Source: Powellomyces hirtus (lineage: Eukaryota; Chytridiomycota; Chytridiomycetes; Spizellomycetales; Powellomycetaceae). From it: a stretch of DNA of 64,000 bases. The notes under the pieces are model-generated. The model was not told where the DNA came from, ran no database searches, and saw nothing but the letters and a program-made list of their open reading frames with translations. The position numbers were made by a program, and so were the translations under genes. The DNA is taken from the NCBI GenBank assembly GCA_025526995.1, contig JAHLKG010000011.1:248001-312000 (forward strand), read 5' to 3'. This document shows, in pieces, positions 33,748 through 44,210 of the stretch (within the stretch, counting starts at the first letter, position 1; the number at the start of each line of letters is the position of its first letter).

Positions 33748-33997
33748 CGAGTTGTACATTACAAAGCAAAATACGATTAACTCATGGGGATGTCTTTTTC
33801 GACAAGCTCTATCCTTCTAGAAAAAAACGATTGGCTTATAAGCTATTCAATGTTTCAAAAAATCACCTACAGCTCGGAACAGTGGTCATGGAATCAGGGA
33901 TCCGAAGGCCAATGCGGATAAATGTCTACCCCAGGGCATATATGAAACACGAAACAAATTCAAATTATGATGAGACAAAAGAGTTCCTTTTATGCGT

Positions 33998-36900
33998 CTA
34001 TGCTCCGTATGGCATGTAACCAGGCTGCTGGCCGGGGTTCATCGGTGGAGGCATGGAAGTAACAGGAGTGGAGCTATACTGCACATTGCCCGCGAACGGG
34101 TTGGGTGCTTCCGGCTGCTGATATTGATGTTGTTGTGGCATCTGCTGCTGATGTTGCTGGTATTGGGGTTGTCCATATGGTGCAGAGCTGTACTGCGGAG
34201 CACTGTTTGGATTCCAGGTGCCTTGAGACAGAGAAGACAATGAGTGCAAATTGCGCATTGGAACTTCGAGAGTGTGGCCCTTACCTGGGTAAGCATTTGG
34301 ATTGTTCCCATGTGGTGGCGGGGGCCCTTGCTGGTGATGGCGTGGCGGCAGCGGAGGACCACTAGCGTCCGGTCGCGGCATCCCCGTCGCGCTCCTTTGC
34401 AAGCTCGCAATCTGATCCTTTTTGTCCACACCTCTCGTCATTGCATAGTCCTTGCAGTTGTTCAGGAACCGCTGCAGCACAGCCTGGAATTCGGTGTAGA
34501 ACTTGAGGCCCTCCTGCATGTTACCGCTTATTTCTCGGAAGGCTTTGTAAGCATTGTCGAGATTCTGCAGCGCCTGTTCTCGCTCTTGAATCATCCCGTT
34601 TGTTTGCTTGGAATCGATGAAGAGTCGGTTCGCTTCCTAATATTTCGAGACTCCGTCAATAACATGTATTGCAATCGCTATCGGCCCACGTAGGATTGCG
34701 CGCAGAAACATACCACAATCGTAGCAAGACATTTCTCCTGTTCTTCAAGCAGCTGCGCTATCGACGTTTGGAACTGATCATACTTTTGCAGTTGCTGTGC
34801 AAAAAGCTCTTCGTTCTCGATCTCTTCCCTTTTGTTGGCGGCTTCCACCAATTTGGGACCTAGCAACATATCAGCGGACTATTTGTACCCAGCAACCAGT
34901 TGCCCTTATGCGTGGCTTACCGATATCGTCACTGGCGGACATGCCTTTGAGGTCTCCAATGACCGCCGCTCGGCGGGTCATATTCTTGCTCATTTGGTCA
35001 AGCATTGCTTTCAGGTTTTTGACATTGGGATCTTTTGTGACCAGAGTAGACGATACGGTACTGGATGGAATGGAAGCCTCTAGCTCAGCCTACACCATAT
35101 CCCACCAGTCAGAAATGCGGGGTTTGCCAAACCGTTATGAATCGGTCCACTTCATTTTCTTCACCTTTGTAAGACTCAAGGACTCAATGAAGTGCAAATG
35201 CTTCGCAAGTTTGTCGCCAATAAGACTATCAGATTTCTTCGCTGCGTCGAGCTTGATTCTGTACGTCTTGGCGCTGTCCCGGAGATTGCTGGTGAGATCT
35301 GCAGACCTTGGAACCGACCATCTGGCTCCAAACTGGTTGCGCATATTCTCATCTTCCCGTGCTTCATCATCCAGTGCAGTTATCGCCTATCAATCAAGAT
35401 GGCGAAGTCAGGTGGCCCATTCCACAGGAAAAGAAATGCCATCAACCAATATGCGAACCTCATTGAGAATAGTGCTGTCCTTCTCCGCGACCGCAGCTAT
35501 CGTCGCCCACGTGTCTTGCAGCGAGCGGGAGCCACCCTGGCTTCGCACCTCCTCCGAATGCTGAAGCAACGACTTCGGCAAACCAATCGGTTGCTCAAGT
35601 GCTTCGATGGAAGCGGGAAGATTCAAAGACGCGAGAGTGCTGATAAAGATAAAAATCAGGAAAGGCACAAATGTGAAATATAGGTATGAGAAAGAAACGG
35701 ACCTTTGATAATATCCCGAGGCATCGTTCAACTTGTTGACCAGGCTGCTGACCACGGCGTCCTTCTTGTGACTGTACAAGGACACCGATTGATGCACCGA
35801 GAAGGGAACAAGGCCTGCGAACATTTGCGGCCCCACAATGTCCGAAATGGATGAAAGGTCGGGAATCGGCGTAGGCTTGACCATGTTTGCACCGCTAATA
35901 GCCTCCAAAGTTTCGAAGCGAGGCACTGTCTCCATGTCTAAATTCGTACGAGTCAGTCAGACGATCATTTGTTCGTCATCTTTTTCAGGCTGCCGGTGCT
36001 GGATACCCACAAACAATATCGTTGTCTTTTTCTGCTCGAGCTATGCTGTGCTGAAGTGTTGTTTGTAGGTTCTGGGAGTCATAAAACATCAGTTACCAGG
36101 TTCAAACGCTGGTAACAATTATTGCTTTGACTCGAAATACCTTCAGATCTGCTTGTACATACTGAGTCGCCTTCTTGAAGTTCGACCCCTCCATGGCCTT
36201 CTTGACAAAGCTGTCTGCGGCATGGAGGCGAGTAATCTCCTCTCCGTACTTGCCCGCATCGAGGCTATCTTGTGACTTTCTGAACTGGGCGGCGGCTCTG
36301 AAATGGTTGCTTTTTATCTGCATTTGAATCAACCAAGCCTGTCAAAAGAAGTTGAGGATGAGCATACAATATGAGCCTTTGCAACAGATGATGAGCCAAC
36401 CTCAGGGAAGACGGCAGCGCCGGTGGCATTCTGAAACGCTTGATCATAGTACCCAGCAGCCTGGATGGCAAGTCTGGAGATGATGCCATTCTTCATCTTG
36501 TCTAAGTGGGACTATAAGCAACTGTGTATCCACGCTGATGGCAGAGCCACTCAGTACCTACGACCGCCTTGTACCAAAAGCACTCTTGAGCTTGCGCTAA
36601 CATGAAGTTGGTCAATGTCGTCAATGTTGCTGCCTGGAAGTCAGATGTTGTTGGGACGTTCCACTCCGGTAACCGATCTTGGATATCTTTGAATGCCCCA
36701 GCAGATTGCTTCACATGCGAGATTAAGGCGTTAACCTTACCATATGGGCAGCTGAAAGAGAGAGGTCAACCCGCACCTGGAAGTATGTTGCCGCGCGCTT
36801 CAGACCGTCAGTGGTTGCCCGATTCTCCGAAACAGCAAGTTGACTATACATGGCTCCGATGTTGAAAAGGACCGCCGCCTTTTCATAGTTCACATTGAAA

Positions 36901-37538
36901 CTCGTTACTGAAGCAAAATACAATTAATGAGCGTTGCAAGTATTTTGTGCCCACGCGACAATAAACCGTGAGTACCAGACTTCCGATCTTTCCCAAAAGA
37001 ATTGTACCAGCAGAAGCAGATCTTAATCTAAGAGAGCAAAAGGATACAATAAACCCATGATCACACGCCTTGATGATCCACTCGGCTGCCTTACGTGTTG
37101 CTCATCCATGGGAAATTTGGAGCTCAGATACATCAGCTGGCCATAGTATCTGGCAGCGGAATAGACAGGACAGAGTAGTTATTTTCAACAGGCGTTTCGC
37201 AACTCACGCCGTTGCCCCGGCTGCCTCATAATCTACTCAGCTTACTTTAGCAGCTTGTTGAGCGACGCGGGGTGGACATCAGGCACCGAGATGTCGCCCC
37301 GTAGCGCGTCCAAGTTTCGGAAATCATCGATATAGACATCCGGGTCTTCGGCATAAGACGTTGCAATGTACTCCTTGATCGGCGGTGCCAATGATAGCCG
37401 GTCAGACCTAGCAGTGGAGTAAGAGGAGTTAGCAACTTCACAGGGAAATGGGCTGCCTCTTGTGGAATCTGTTGAAAACAATTAAGCAAACCTTTTGAAC
37501 TCGGCGGGCAGCATGTTCGTAGACGATATGCCTGACAT
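33998..37538 (-). CDS. BRO1-domain protein, ALIX/Bro1/Rim20 type
   Basis: Sixteen exons (37492-37538, 37246-37407, 37095-37149, 36976-37027, 36777-36907, 36558-36708, 36401-36501, 36141-36338, 36011-36071, 35703-35937, 35459-35639, 35165-35386, 34921-35089, 34714-34859, 34285-34636, 33998-34221) sum in phase to 828 residues. The BRO1 domain has [45 protein letters not shown] and IVYMETVPRF, then [13 protein letters not shown]-domain-like coiled-coil region follows (for example [19 protein letters not shown]). The tail is rich in Pro, Gln and Gly ([16 protein letters not shown]) and ends [16 protein letters not shown]1 proteins bind Snf7/CHMP4 in ESCRT-III and act in multivesicular bodies or pH signalling. 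The overall plan is closest to ALIX. Which of Bro1 or Rim20 it replaces cannot be told. Confidence 0.93.
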
Positions 37539-37848
37539 GATTGTCTACGGCTTGTTAGTACAAATAGGAAAGTTGGTAATGGTTCGACAATTTCGACGCT
37601 TAGCAGACTTGCAGATACCGTACTTTTCGTTGGTTGAGCCAAGAAATTGCGCCGGGTGATGACGCACACGCGTCTGTTCCCCGCAAGCGCATCCTTCAGA
37701 AATTGAATACCAGCTGCTCGAGGTACAACTTTACACAACGACAAGAGAGTGCAGAAGGGAGTCATCAACAAATTGAGCAGACCCCATGGGATGAGAATCT
37801 ATGGGGATATGTTTATATGTATAAAAGGGACGGGTAAAAGAGAAACCC

Positions 37849-38765
37849 CTACTTTCGCAACACCTTTTCTACCTTCCTGTTGACGCCACGTAATCTATCT
37901 GACGATTCGTCCACATTGTCTTCCGTCCGCCTTATGACCTCGTTTTGTTTGTCAATTTCGCTGCTCAGAGCCAAAGCATGATGCTTAATCCCACGCACGA
38001 CCCCGCCAATCTGCTCCAGATTCTGATTGATATTTCGTTCGTGCATTTCTGATTGTCGTTGGTCCTCTTCATCCGCCCACTCGCCCAGCATGCCTCCCTT
38101 CTTGCCCGCCGGTGGCTCAGCGCTGGCCGAGACAGGTTGGGGGAACTCCTCAGGCAAACTGCTGACTCTTCGACCCCACAGCGGTTGGCCATTTGGTCCT
38201 GAGGGTGATTTCCACTCAAAGTTATCTGGCTTCTTGGGCTTGACCTGCTTTTCTCCACCGAATATTGGTCGAAGGAAGGAGTCGCTCAACTTGTCGAGGT
38301 AGCTCGCTTTAGCCTCTGCCACTTTTATCTTGTGTCCGATTTCACCAGTCTGCCGATTTATAGAATCCAACTGTTCTGATATAGTAAGGATAAACAAAAC
38401 GATTAGCACGCCGTTTATCAAATTGGCAAGCATGCTTCTCCTGTCCAACACCAACCTCCTTGTGAATGTACTTTTGACAGGTTTTCCAATCCGAGCTGCT
38501 CAGCCTGTCGTGCTGTAGCCAGCGCTCTGGCAGAAGCCTCCACCGAGCTTTCTTGTACTTCCAGTGTCTTCTTTGACAATGCAACCAGTTTTGCGACTTC
38601 GTCACCGCTGTCGTCGTCTCCATTCGATGCTTGACCTGGAGCTTGAGAAGATGGAGCACGACGAATTCCGGCTCCAAATGGGTTTCCACTGGAGACAGAC
38701 CTTATATTGGTCTCATGATGGGAAAGGGACGAGCCATTTCTCATTGGGCGTGCTATGGCTTCCAT
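37849..38765 (-). CDS. SEC9: SNAP-25/Sec9-like Qbc-SNARE
   Basis: Two exons (38456-38765, 37849-38375) encode 278 residues from ATG 38765 (MEAIARPMRNGSS). The frame continues upstream only with a TTG start. The first SNARE helix (KTLEVQESSVEASARALATA, then EQLGLENLSKVHSQGEQLDS) is split by the intron within the heptads. The second (NINQNLEQIGGVVRGIKHHA, then LALSSEIDKQNEVIRRTEDN) carries the zero-layer Gln in EIDKQN. An NPF motif (SSGNPFGAG) near the N-terminus matches Sec9-type proteins. There is no transmembrane span, as expected. It probably works with syntaxin (Sso) and synaptobrevin (Snc) in fusion at the plasma membrane. Confidence 0.92.
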
Positions 38766-39412
38766 TTCAGTATCGTCTGCGAGGTTGCGGGTGACGTTGA
38801 TAGTCGTGGCAGTTTCGGGAAAGGCCGTCAAGTGCCAAGTGTTTGGTCAAAGACTTGATTAGTATGTGTCGTTCTGAGTTATAAGGTGCGCTTAAGACAA
38901 GTAGGGCACTATATACGAGAGCAGAGGGATGGGGTCAATGAGGAGTGGCGAAGGAGCGACAGAAAGTGAGGCAGGCGGAGGAGGGTTCGCGAATGCGGCG
39001 AAGGAACGGGCTGAGTCATTTGCGCAACAAATCGGGTCACACAGTCCGCACTTCTACATCTAGTATCACTTGAATCATTGCTGTCATGTGACGCGCGATT
39101 CCAAAAAGAACGAACTGAAGATGTGAATGTTGGAGCAACTATTGTACTGTGTACGGGGGCGACCATGGTTTACATTCATGCGCTAAAGGGAGAACAGCTA
39201 GCATGGAAACAAGGGCCCAAGTTGAAGATATGGGGTTCTGGTATTTGCCTCGTTGCTAATTTATGACGGTGGCTAAAGCAGTGGCCGCGACAAAAGGTAC
39301 CAAAAATATATAATGAGCAAACGCTGCTAGGTGAGAAAGCAACAACCAGAGTAGATAGAAACCTTGTGGTCTTCCCTCGTACCGTATGAGAAGCGTATCC
39401 GTCTTTCAGGTT
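38766..39412. promoter_or_regulatory. Upstream region of the SNARE gene
   Basis: This is noncoding-looking sequence between the SNARE start codon and the stop codon of the small RING gene. No feature was recognised. Confidence 0.4.
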
Positions 39413-39631
39413 TCAGTCCACCCTGCGGACCTCCATGAACATCTCCCCACACTCGCGACATTTGCCTCCCGTAGCCTGCTTCATTGCGCACGCCCGACAC
39501 AGCGTTGCATGCCCACACGATGTCGGTGCGTAGCTCGTTGGCTCCTTTTTGCAGATTCTGCAAGTCGATGCCGAGTCAGTTGCGCTTTTTGAAGATGGAG
39601 TAGCCCGGTGTTTGTCGGTGGAGCCTGGCAT
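39413..39631 (-). CDS. 72-residue RING-finger protein
   Basis: This is a single-exon frame starting at ATG 39631 (MPGSTDKHRATPSS). Almost the whole protein is a C3HC4-type RING: CRICKKEPTSYAPTSCGHAT gives the first cysteines and CGH, followed by LCRACAMKQ and GGKCRECGEMFM. It resembles the short RING of XIAP/MDM2-type ends (C-G-H-x3-C-x2-C ... C-x2-C) rather than larger ligases. Such mini-RING proteins can be E3 ligases or adaptors; the target is unknown. The N-terminal 20 residues are Ser/Thr-rich. Because it is short, the possibility of a missing upstream exon remains. Confidence 0.75.
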   Translation of the reverse strand: MPGSTDKHRATPSSKSATDSASTCRICKKEPTSYAPTSCGHATLCRACAMKQATGGKCRECGEMFMEVRRVD

Positions 39632-39847
39632 GATTGTGGGGAAGTTGGTTTCCTTCTACAGAACGCGAACGCGACGTCGAGGATGATGTAGTTGCTGCGC
39701 AAAATATGATACGCTCTCAACGGAAGGGGGTTCGTGCGTTTTTATGTCATGATATATTTACACAAATGAGAAAGTCATATACAGGTACAGATACAGATAC
39801 ATATGTAGGTGAAACGAGATTCTTCGATCCACTTCAAAAAATACGCC

Positions 39848-41221
39848 TTAGACCCAGTAGGCTGCAACGGCGGCCACAAAGCCCATCGCATGCAAGCGTC
39901 CGTGTGCAGTTATGCTGTCAGCAGCAGAGAATATGGCCTCACCGTCGGGTTCCGTGTTGGTCTCAGTCGGAGCATAGACAGGCAGCGCACCCTCAGCTGT
40001 AGCAGTAGCGGGCATCGTCTCCGCAGCCGGAGCCTGGTAGACATTCCCTGGAGCTTTGCCAGTCTCGTAGGCATCAGCGGGGGCGGCGGAAATCTGCTCA
40101 ATCTGAGCTGGAGCATCGTAGGAAGGCTGGTTGGCTTTAGCCGGGGCAGCATAGGCGGCCTCATCATACGCGTAATTAGCTCGGAGCCCGGCGGCTGGGG
40201 TGGCAGCGGGAGCTGCAGCTGGAGCCGCAGCAGCAGTGGGTCGAATTCCGAAGGACACTTTGGTGGTAAAGCGACCAGCCTTCTTCTCAGCCTTTGATGC
40301 CGCCTTTTCGGCCTTTGCCTGCTCCTTGTTGCCGTTGCCGTTGCCGTTGCAATCCGGGACTGGTGCGGCAGTTGCGGTGGCTGCAGGTGCGGCAACGACG
40401 ATCGGCTCTACGGTGGTAATGGGTGCCTCGGGAGTTGTTGGCGCAGCAACGACGACTACATCGGGAGCTGTTGGGGCAGCAACGACAACTACTTCTGGAG
40501 TTGCGGGCGCTGGAGGTGCGGCAGGGGGCGCGGCGGGTTGTTCAACGACGACGACCTCGGGTGCGGGTGCGGGTACTGGGGGAGCCGCAGGGGGCGCGGC
40601 GGGAATGACGACGACCTCGGGGGCGGGCGCTGGGGAAGCGGCAGGCGGAGCGGCGGGCGGTGCCGCAGGGGGTGCGGCTGCCTGAGCAACTACGGCGATG
40701 TCAGCGCACTCGAGATAGAAACCACCGTCTTCCTGAGAGGCCCACATCCATTGCAGCACGGCAGTGTCGGATGTCTTGTCAGCAGGCAGCGTAACCGTCG
40801 ATGCTTTGGAAGGGAAAGGAGCTCAGATTAATCGCCGAGCCTAACGAGATTCCAAAGACAATGAATGTTTCCAAGGCTACTTACCAAGAGTGTCGGCATC
40901 CAGACCAGAGGCGAGCTGCACAAACTCCTCGCCTTCCTTGTAGCGAATGGCAATCGTGACACCCGGCGCACTGACATGGCCAATCGTCACTTCCCACTTG
41001 ACATCCACTTTGTCTCCTGGCGCGAATGTCGCTGTGACCTTGCCGGGCGTGTTGTTGCTGCCACACTGAGTCAGCTGCTCGGCCGTGGGCGGGAAGTTGG
41101 CAAACTTGGGACCAGGCGCGATTCCCTGCCCGGCTCGTGGGGCCGGGTTCTTAAGGATTCCGTGGGCGGAGACCAGGGGAACGAAAAGTACTGTTGCGAG
41201 AGATTTCTTCGAGATGTGCAT
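39848..41221 (-). CDS. Secreted LPMO-like / BIM1-like protein with Pro-Ala-rich tail
   Basis: Two exons (40885-41221, 39848-40803) encode 430 residues. A signal peptide (SLATVLFVPLVSA) ends right before His20 (HGILKNPAPRAG), so the mature protein would start with His, as in copper-dependent lytic polysaccharide monooxygenases and BIM1-like proteins. The domain (20-155) includes GDKVDVKWEVTIGHVSAPGV, with a second candidate copper histidine, and LQWMWASQEDGGFYLECADI, with a Tyr/Phe near the usual axial position. Two cysteines (TQCGSN, LECAD) could pair. Then come long runs of PPAAPPA and PEVVVV repeats, an Asn/Gly run, and a hydrophobic end (MGFVAAVAAYWV) that may be a GPI signal. Activity on polysaccharide is unproven; copper scavenging is an alternative. 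Confidence 0.75.
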
Positions 41222-42107
41222 TTTGGTGGATAGTGTGAAGAAGTAGAAGTGTGCTTTTTGTTTGAACAGTTAAAGTCTATACAAGTCTATTTTTCGGAGG
41301 CACTACCGGGGGCCGGACGTTCTCCTCCATACTATATAACCCATTTCATCTTCGTTCCTTCCCCTTTTTTTCCTCTCTAGCATCTCTGTAACGCAGTCTA
41401 TGAAAGCGTTTCATTGGTGAGCGTTTGTTGGCGATCCACTTGATTGACCATCCAAAAGCCCAAGTGGCACAAAGCGCAATTAAGCGCAAAGCTAATTAGA
41501 AGCCGCCGCAATAAACGCGAAACACTTGTGTGTCAGTCAGCGTGTGAAACGCGGCGCGCCACGTCGGAGAAGATGCTTATGCAAGAACTAAGCGGTGACA
41601 AGGTGAGAAACGCAAATTGGACGAACACGGCTGCTGCTGCTACTGCTGAATTGAACACATCGAGGTTGGTCCCAATGAGCACAGCGGGCGTGTGGTTGCA
41701 ATATATGAGTGGTGGGCTGGATGCGGCTCCATGTCATACATGCCTGAAGAATGCTTCATCGTAAAACCAGTGTCCCACAGCCACCGGCAACTTGGGCGTA
41801 GTATCCTCAGCCAATTCTTCACGGCGTATTCTCTTGTGTTTTGATTTCAGCGCCATTGCATAATCTCTGCGTCTGAATGGAGCTGTCAGGCGGAAACGTG
41901 AAGCTGCTGGATTTTATTTTACGTCTCGTAACCGTTCCAAACGATTTGGGTCTGAGTTTATGCTGGTCACGAAAGGAGTAAAGGAAAAAGGCCAAAAAAA
42001 AATTACAACAAAGAAACAATGTCTCAAGCATCGTCCAATTCACTATCCAGAGTTCATCGAGGCCTTTAACGGCCGTGTCGTTGATTTCAGTTCAGCACCA
42101 GTCGTCG
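41222..42107. promoter_or_regulatory. Intergenic region upstream of the LPMO-like gene
   Basis: This 886-bp stretch has no supported gene. It contains the promoter of the LPMO-like gene and the 3' region of the membrane-protein gene. Confidence 0.45.
41333..41339 (-). promoter_or_regulatory. TATA-like box of the LPMO-like gene
   Basis: TTATATA on the minus strand lies about 112 bp upstream of the start codon at 41221, a reasonable distance for a core promoter with a short 5' UTR. Confidence 0.4.
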
Positions 42108-43145
42108 TTAACATTCAGTTCGTCGTGGTGGTTTACCGTGCGCCTTGGCCTCGGGCGTTGTGGCTTTCGTTGTCAGGTGATCAATCAACAGCACATACGG
42201 GTACAGCGTCGACAGCGCGTACGCAGACCGATCCAGCTCACCGATGTCTTTGCTGGCTGACTGCGGGTTCTGCTGAAACAAGTAGCTGATGGCGCGAAGG
42301 ACACCAATGAGCGTCAAACACGCTAGCCGGTTCTCGCTGCCTTTTGCAATGATTTGGTGGAGTTCGGTGAAAGCCCTTTTATGCGTGAGATGATCTTTGC
42401 GGAACTTGGCGATTAGAAACCTGGCATTGATGACTTCTAGAATGGCGATGCTGAGAAAGTATCCGATGTGGAAGTTGTTGACGCGGGCGTTGACAAATTC
42501 CTTCTCCTCTGCGTAAGTCTGTCGCCAATGTATGATGCAATGAGCATGGCCCTTTCTCTGCATCACGTTCGACATAGTTGCTTTGTAGACGGCCGCAAAG
42601 ACTCAGAAAATGACATATAACATCTTCTCGTCTTACCTGTAAGCCAAAATACACATCCTGATACTCACTGCACCCCTCTAAACTGTCCAAAATAAAGACA
42701 TGTACAAGAGTCTTTTGGTGTGCGTCAACAGATTCTTCAAGGGTTGGAACGTCTAAAAACTCATGGAGATCTCCTGTATGCCCCAGGAAACATCTGCAAT
42801 CCCCGCGCCGGCCAGGGCAACTCCAAGGGGTTGTTTCTGGTAGTAAACTCACTGGCACAACCGGCAGGCGATGCTGCCTGCTGAGGACGAAACCAGCGGC
42901 ACAAGCAGCATGTTGTTCATGCCGTACACGGAGGCGACGCCGCCGATTATGAACGCACAGAAGAGCCCGATCGTGCTGAGGATTGCCCAGCTGGATTCGA
43001 ATTAGATGTCAGGCATGTGTTTCTTTTCCTTTTTTTTGGCGATTCGAAGGGGAAGAGACGCATTTAGTTGGTCATATCGGTCATAGTATTACTGTCATAC
43101 CAGAACCTCCGATCGTGCTTACGCAACACGCGACATTCTGCACAT
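42108..43145 (-). CDS. Putative multi-pass membrane protein of unknown function
   Basis: A four-exon model (43123-43145, 42853-42990, 42637-42793, 42108-42518) is in phase and gives about 242 residues, starting MCRMSRVAWAILSTIGLFCA. Hydrophobic stretches are WAILSTIGLFCAFIIGGVA, MNNMLLVPLVSSSAGSIA, FHIGYFLSIAILEVI, LACLTLIGVLRAISYLF and YALSTLYPYVLLIDHL, so several membrane spans are likely. A hydrophilic loop (TLEESVDAHQ, DSLEGCSEYQ) separates the first two from the rest, and the C-terminus is Lys/Arg-rich. The acceptor of the last exon could also be 5-12 nt away. No family was recognised. It faces calcineurin B across a 112-bp divergent promoter. Confidence 0.5.
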
Positions 43146-43257
43146 CGATGCTGGTGGGGACTTGGAAGAAGTTGACAATAACTTGTCAATTCGCAGAATC
43201 ATAAAAACCAACACACCTATATCGTACACCTCACTCCAACTAAAGGGCCGTCAAAAC

Positions 43258-43947
43258 ATGGGCCAAGGCTCCTCTCGGCTCCAGCCCGAAGAGCTGGAAG
43301 ACCTTCAATCAATATCGACTTGTACGTCCTGAAAATTCCCCTGGCCTCCCACTCCCTTCTTCTGATCTCTCTTTCCTTCTCCTTAATAGTTTCCGCAAAC
43401 CAGATCAAAACTCTCTACTCACGTTTCAAGCACCTCGATAAAGACAACTCAGGGTCTATCTCGATTGAAGAAATGACGGCTATCCCTGAATTGGCCATGA
43501 ATCCATTGGCGCACCGAGTGGTGGCCGTGTTTGACTCGGACGGCCGGAACGAGGTCAATTTCAAACAGTTCGTGTCCGCATTATCGGTGTTCTCAAAACA
43601 GGCAAAGAGAGAACAGAAATTGAGCTGTAAGTAGAGAGCTTCTGATGATATCTTATTGTCATTGTCTGTTGTTGTCAGTCCCTTACCGATTTTGTTGATT
43701 TTCTTTTTTAGTCGCATTCAAAGTGTACGACGTAAATGGTGACGGCGTTATCGACGCAACCGACCTGTTTCAAATCCTGAAACTGATGGTCGGGTCCAAC
43801 CTATCCGACAATCAAGTCCAATCTCTTGTGGACCAAACGATTTTGGAAGCTGACGTGCTGGACAAGGACGGTGCCATTTCTTTCGAAGAGTTCAAGCGCG
43901 CCATGTTTAACGCCGACATGGAAAACGTGCTGATGATAGAGATATGA
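43258..43947 (+). CDS. CNB1: Calcineurin regulatory subunit B
   Basis: Three exons (43258-43321, 43390-43626, 43712-43947) encode 178 residues. It starts MGQGSSRLQ, with Gly2 available for N-myristoylation as in other calcineurin B proteins. EF-hand loops are DKDNSGSISIEE, DSDGRNEVNFKQ, DVNGDGVIDATD and DVLDKDGAISFEE; the second and fourth depart slightly from consensus. FKVYDVNGDGV and QILKLMVGSNL match the family. It binds the catalytic A subunit and makes the Ca2+/calmodulin-activated phosphatase that acts on Crz1-type factors. Exons join cleanly, and the length is close to yeast Cnb1 (175 aa). Confidence 0.95.
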
Positions 43948-44210
43948 AGACGACATATTCGGGAACCCCCGATTGCACTCATGTAGAGATAGGTAGTTGG
44001 TCGCCCGGACAGTTATCCAGACATCGTGTGTAAATGCGGGATCATTTGTATATAAAAGCGCAGAATATAGGACATTGTACAGACTATTTATTCATCTGCG
44101 TACCCGCCGCGTTACCACCTACCCAACAGATGATCACTAATCACTATAAAGAGTGCCATTATGTACAAACAAAGTAGATGTCATGTGCGTATTGGGCAAC
44201 ATCTCATCAA

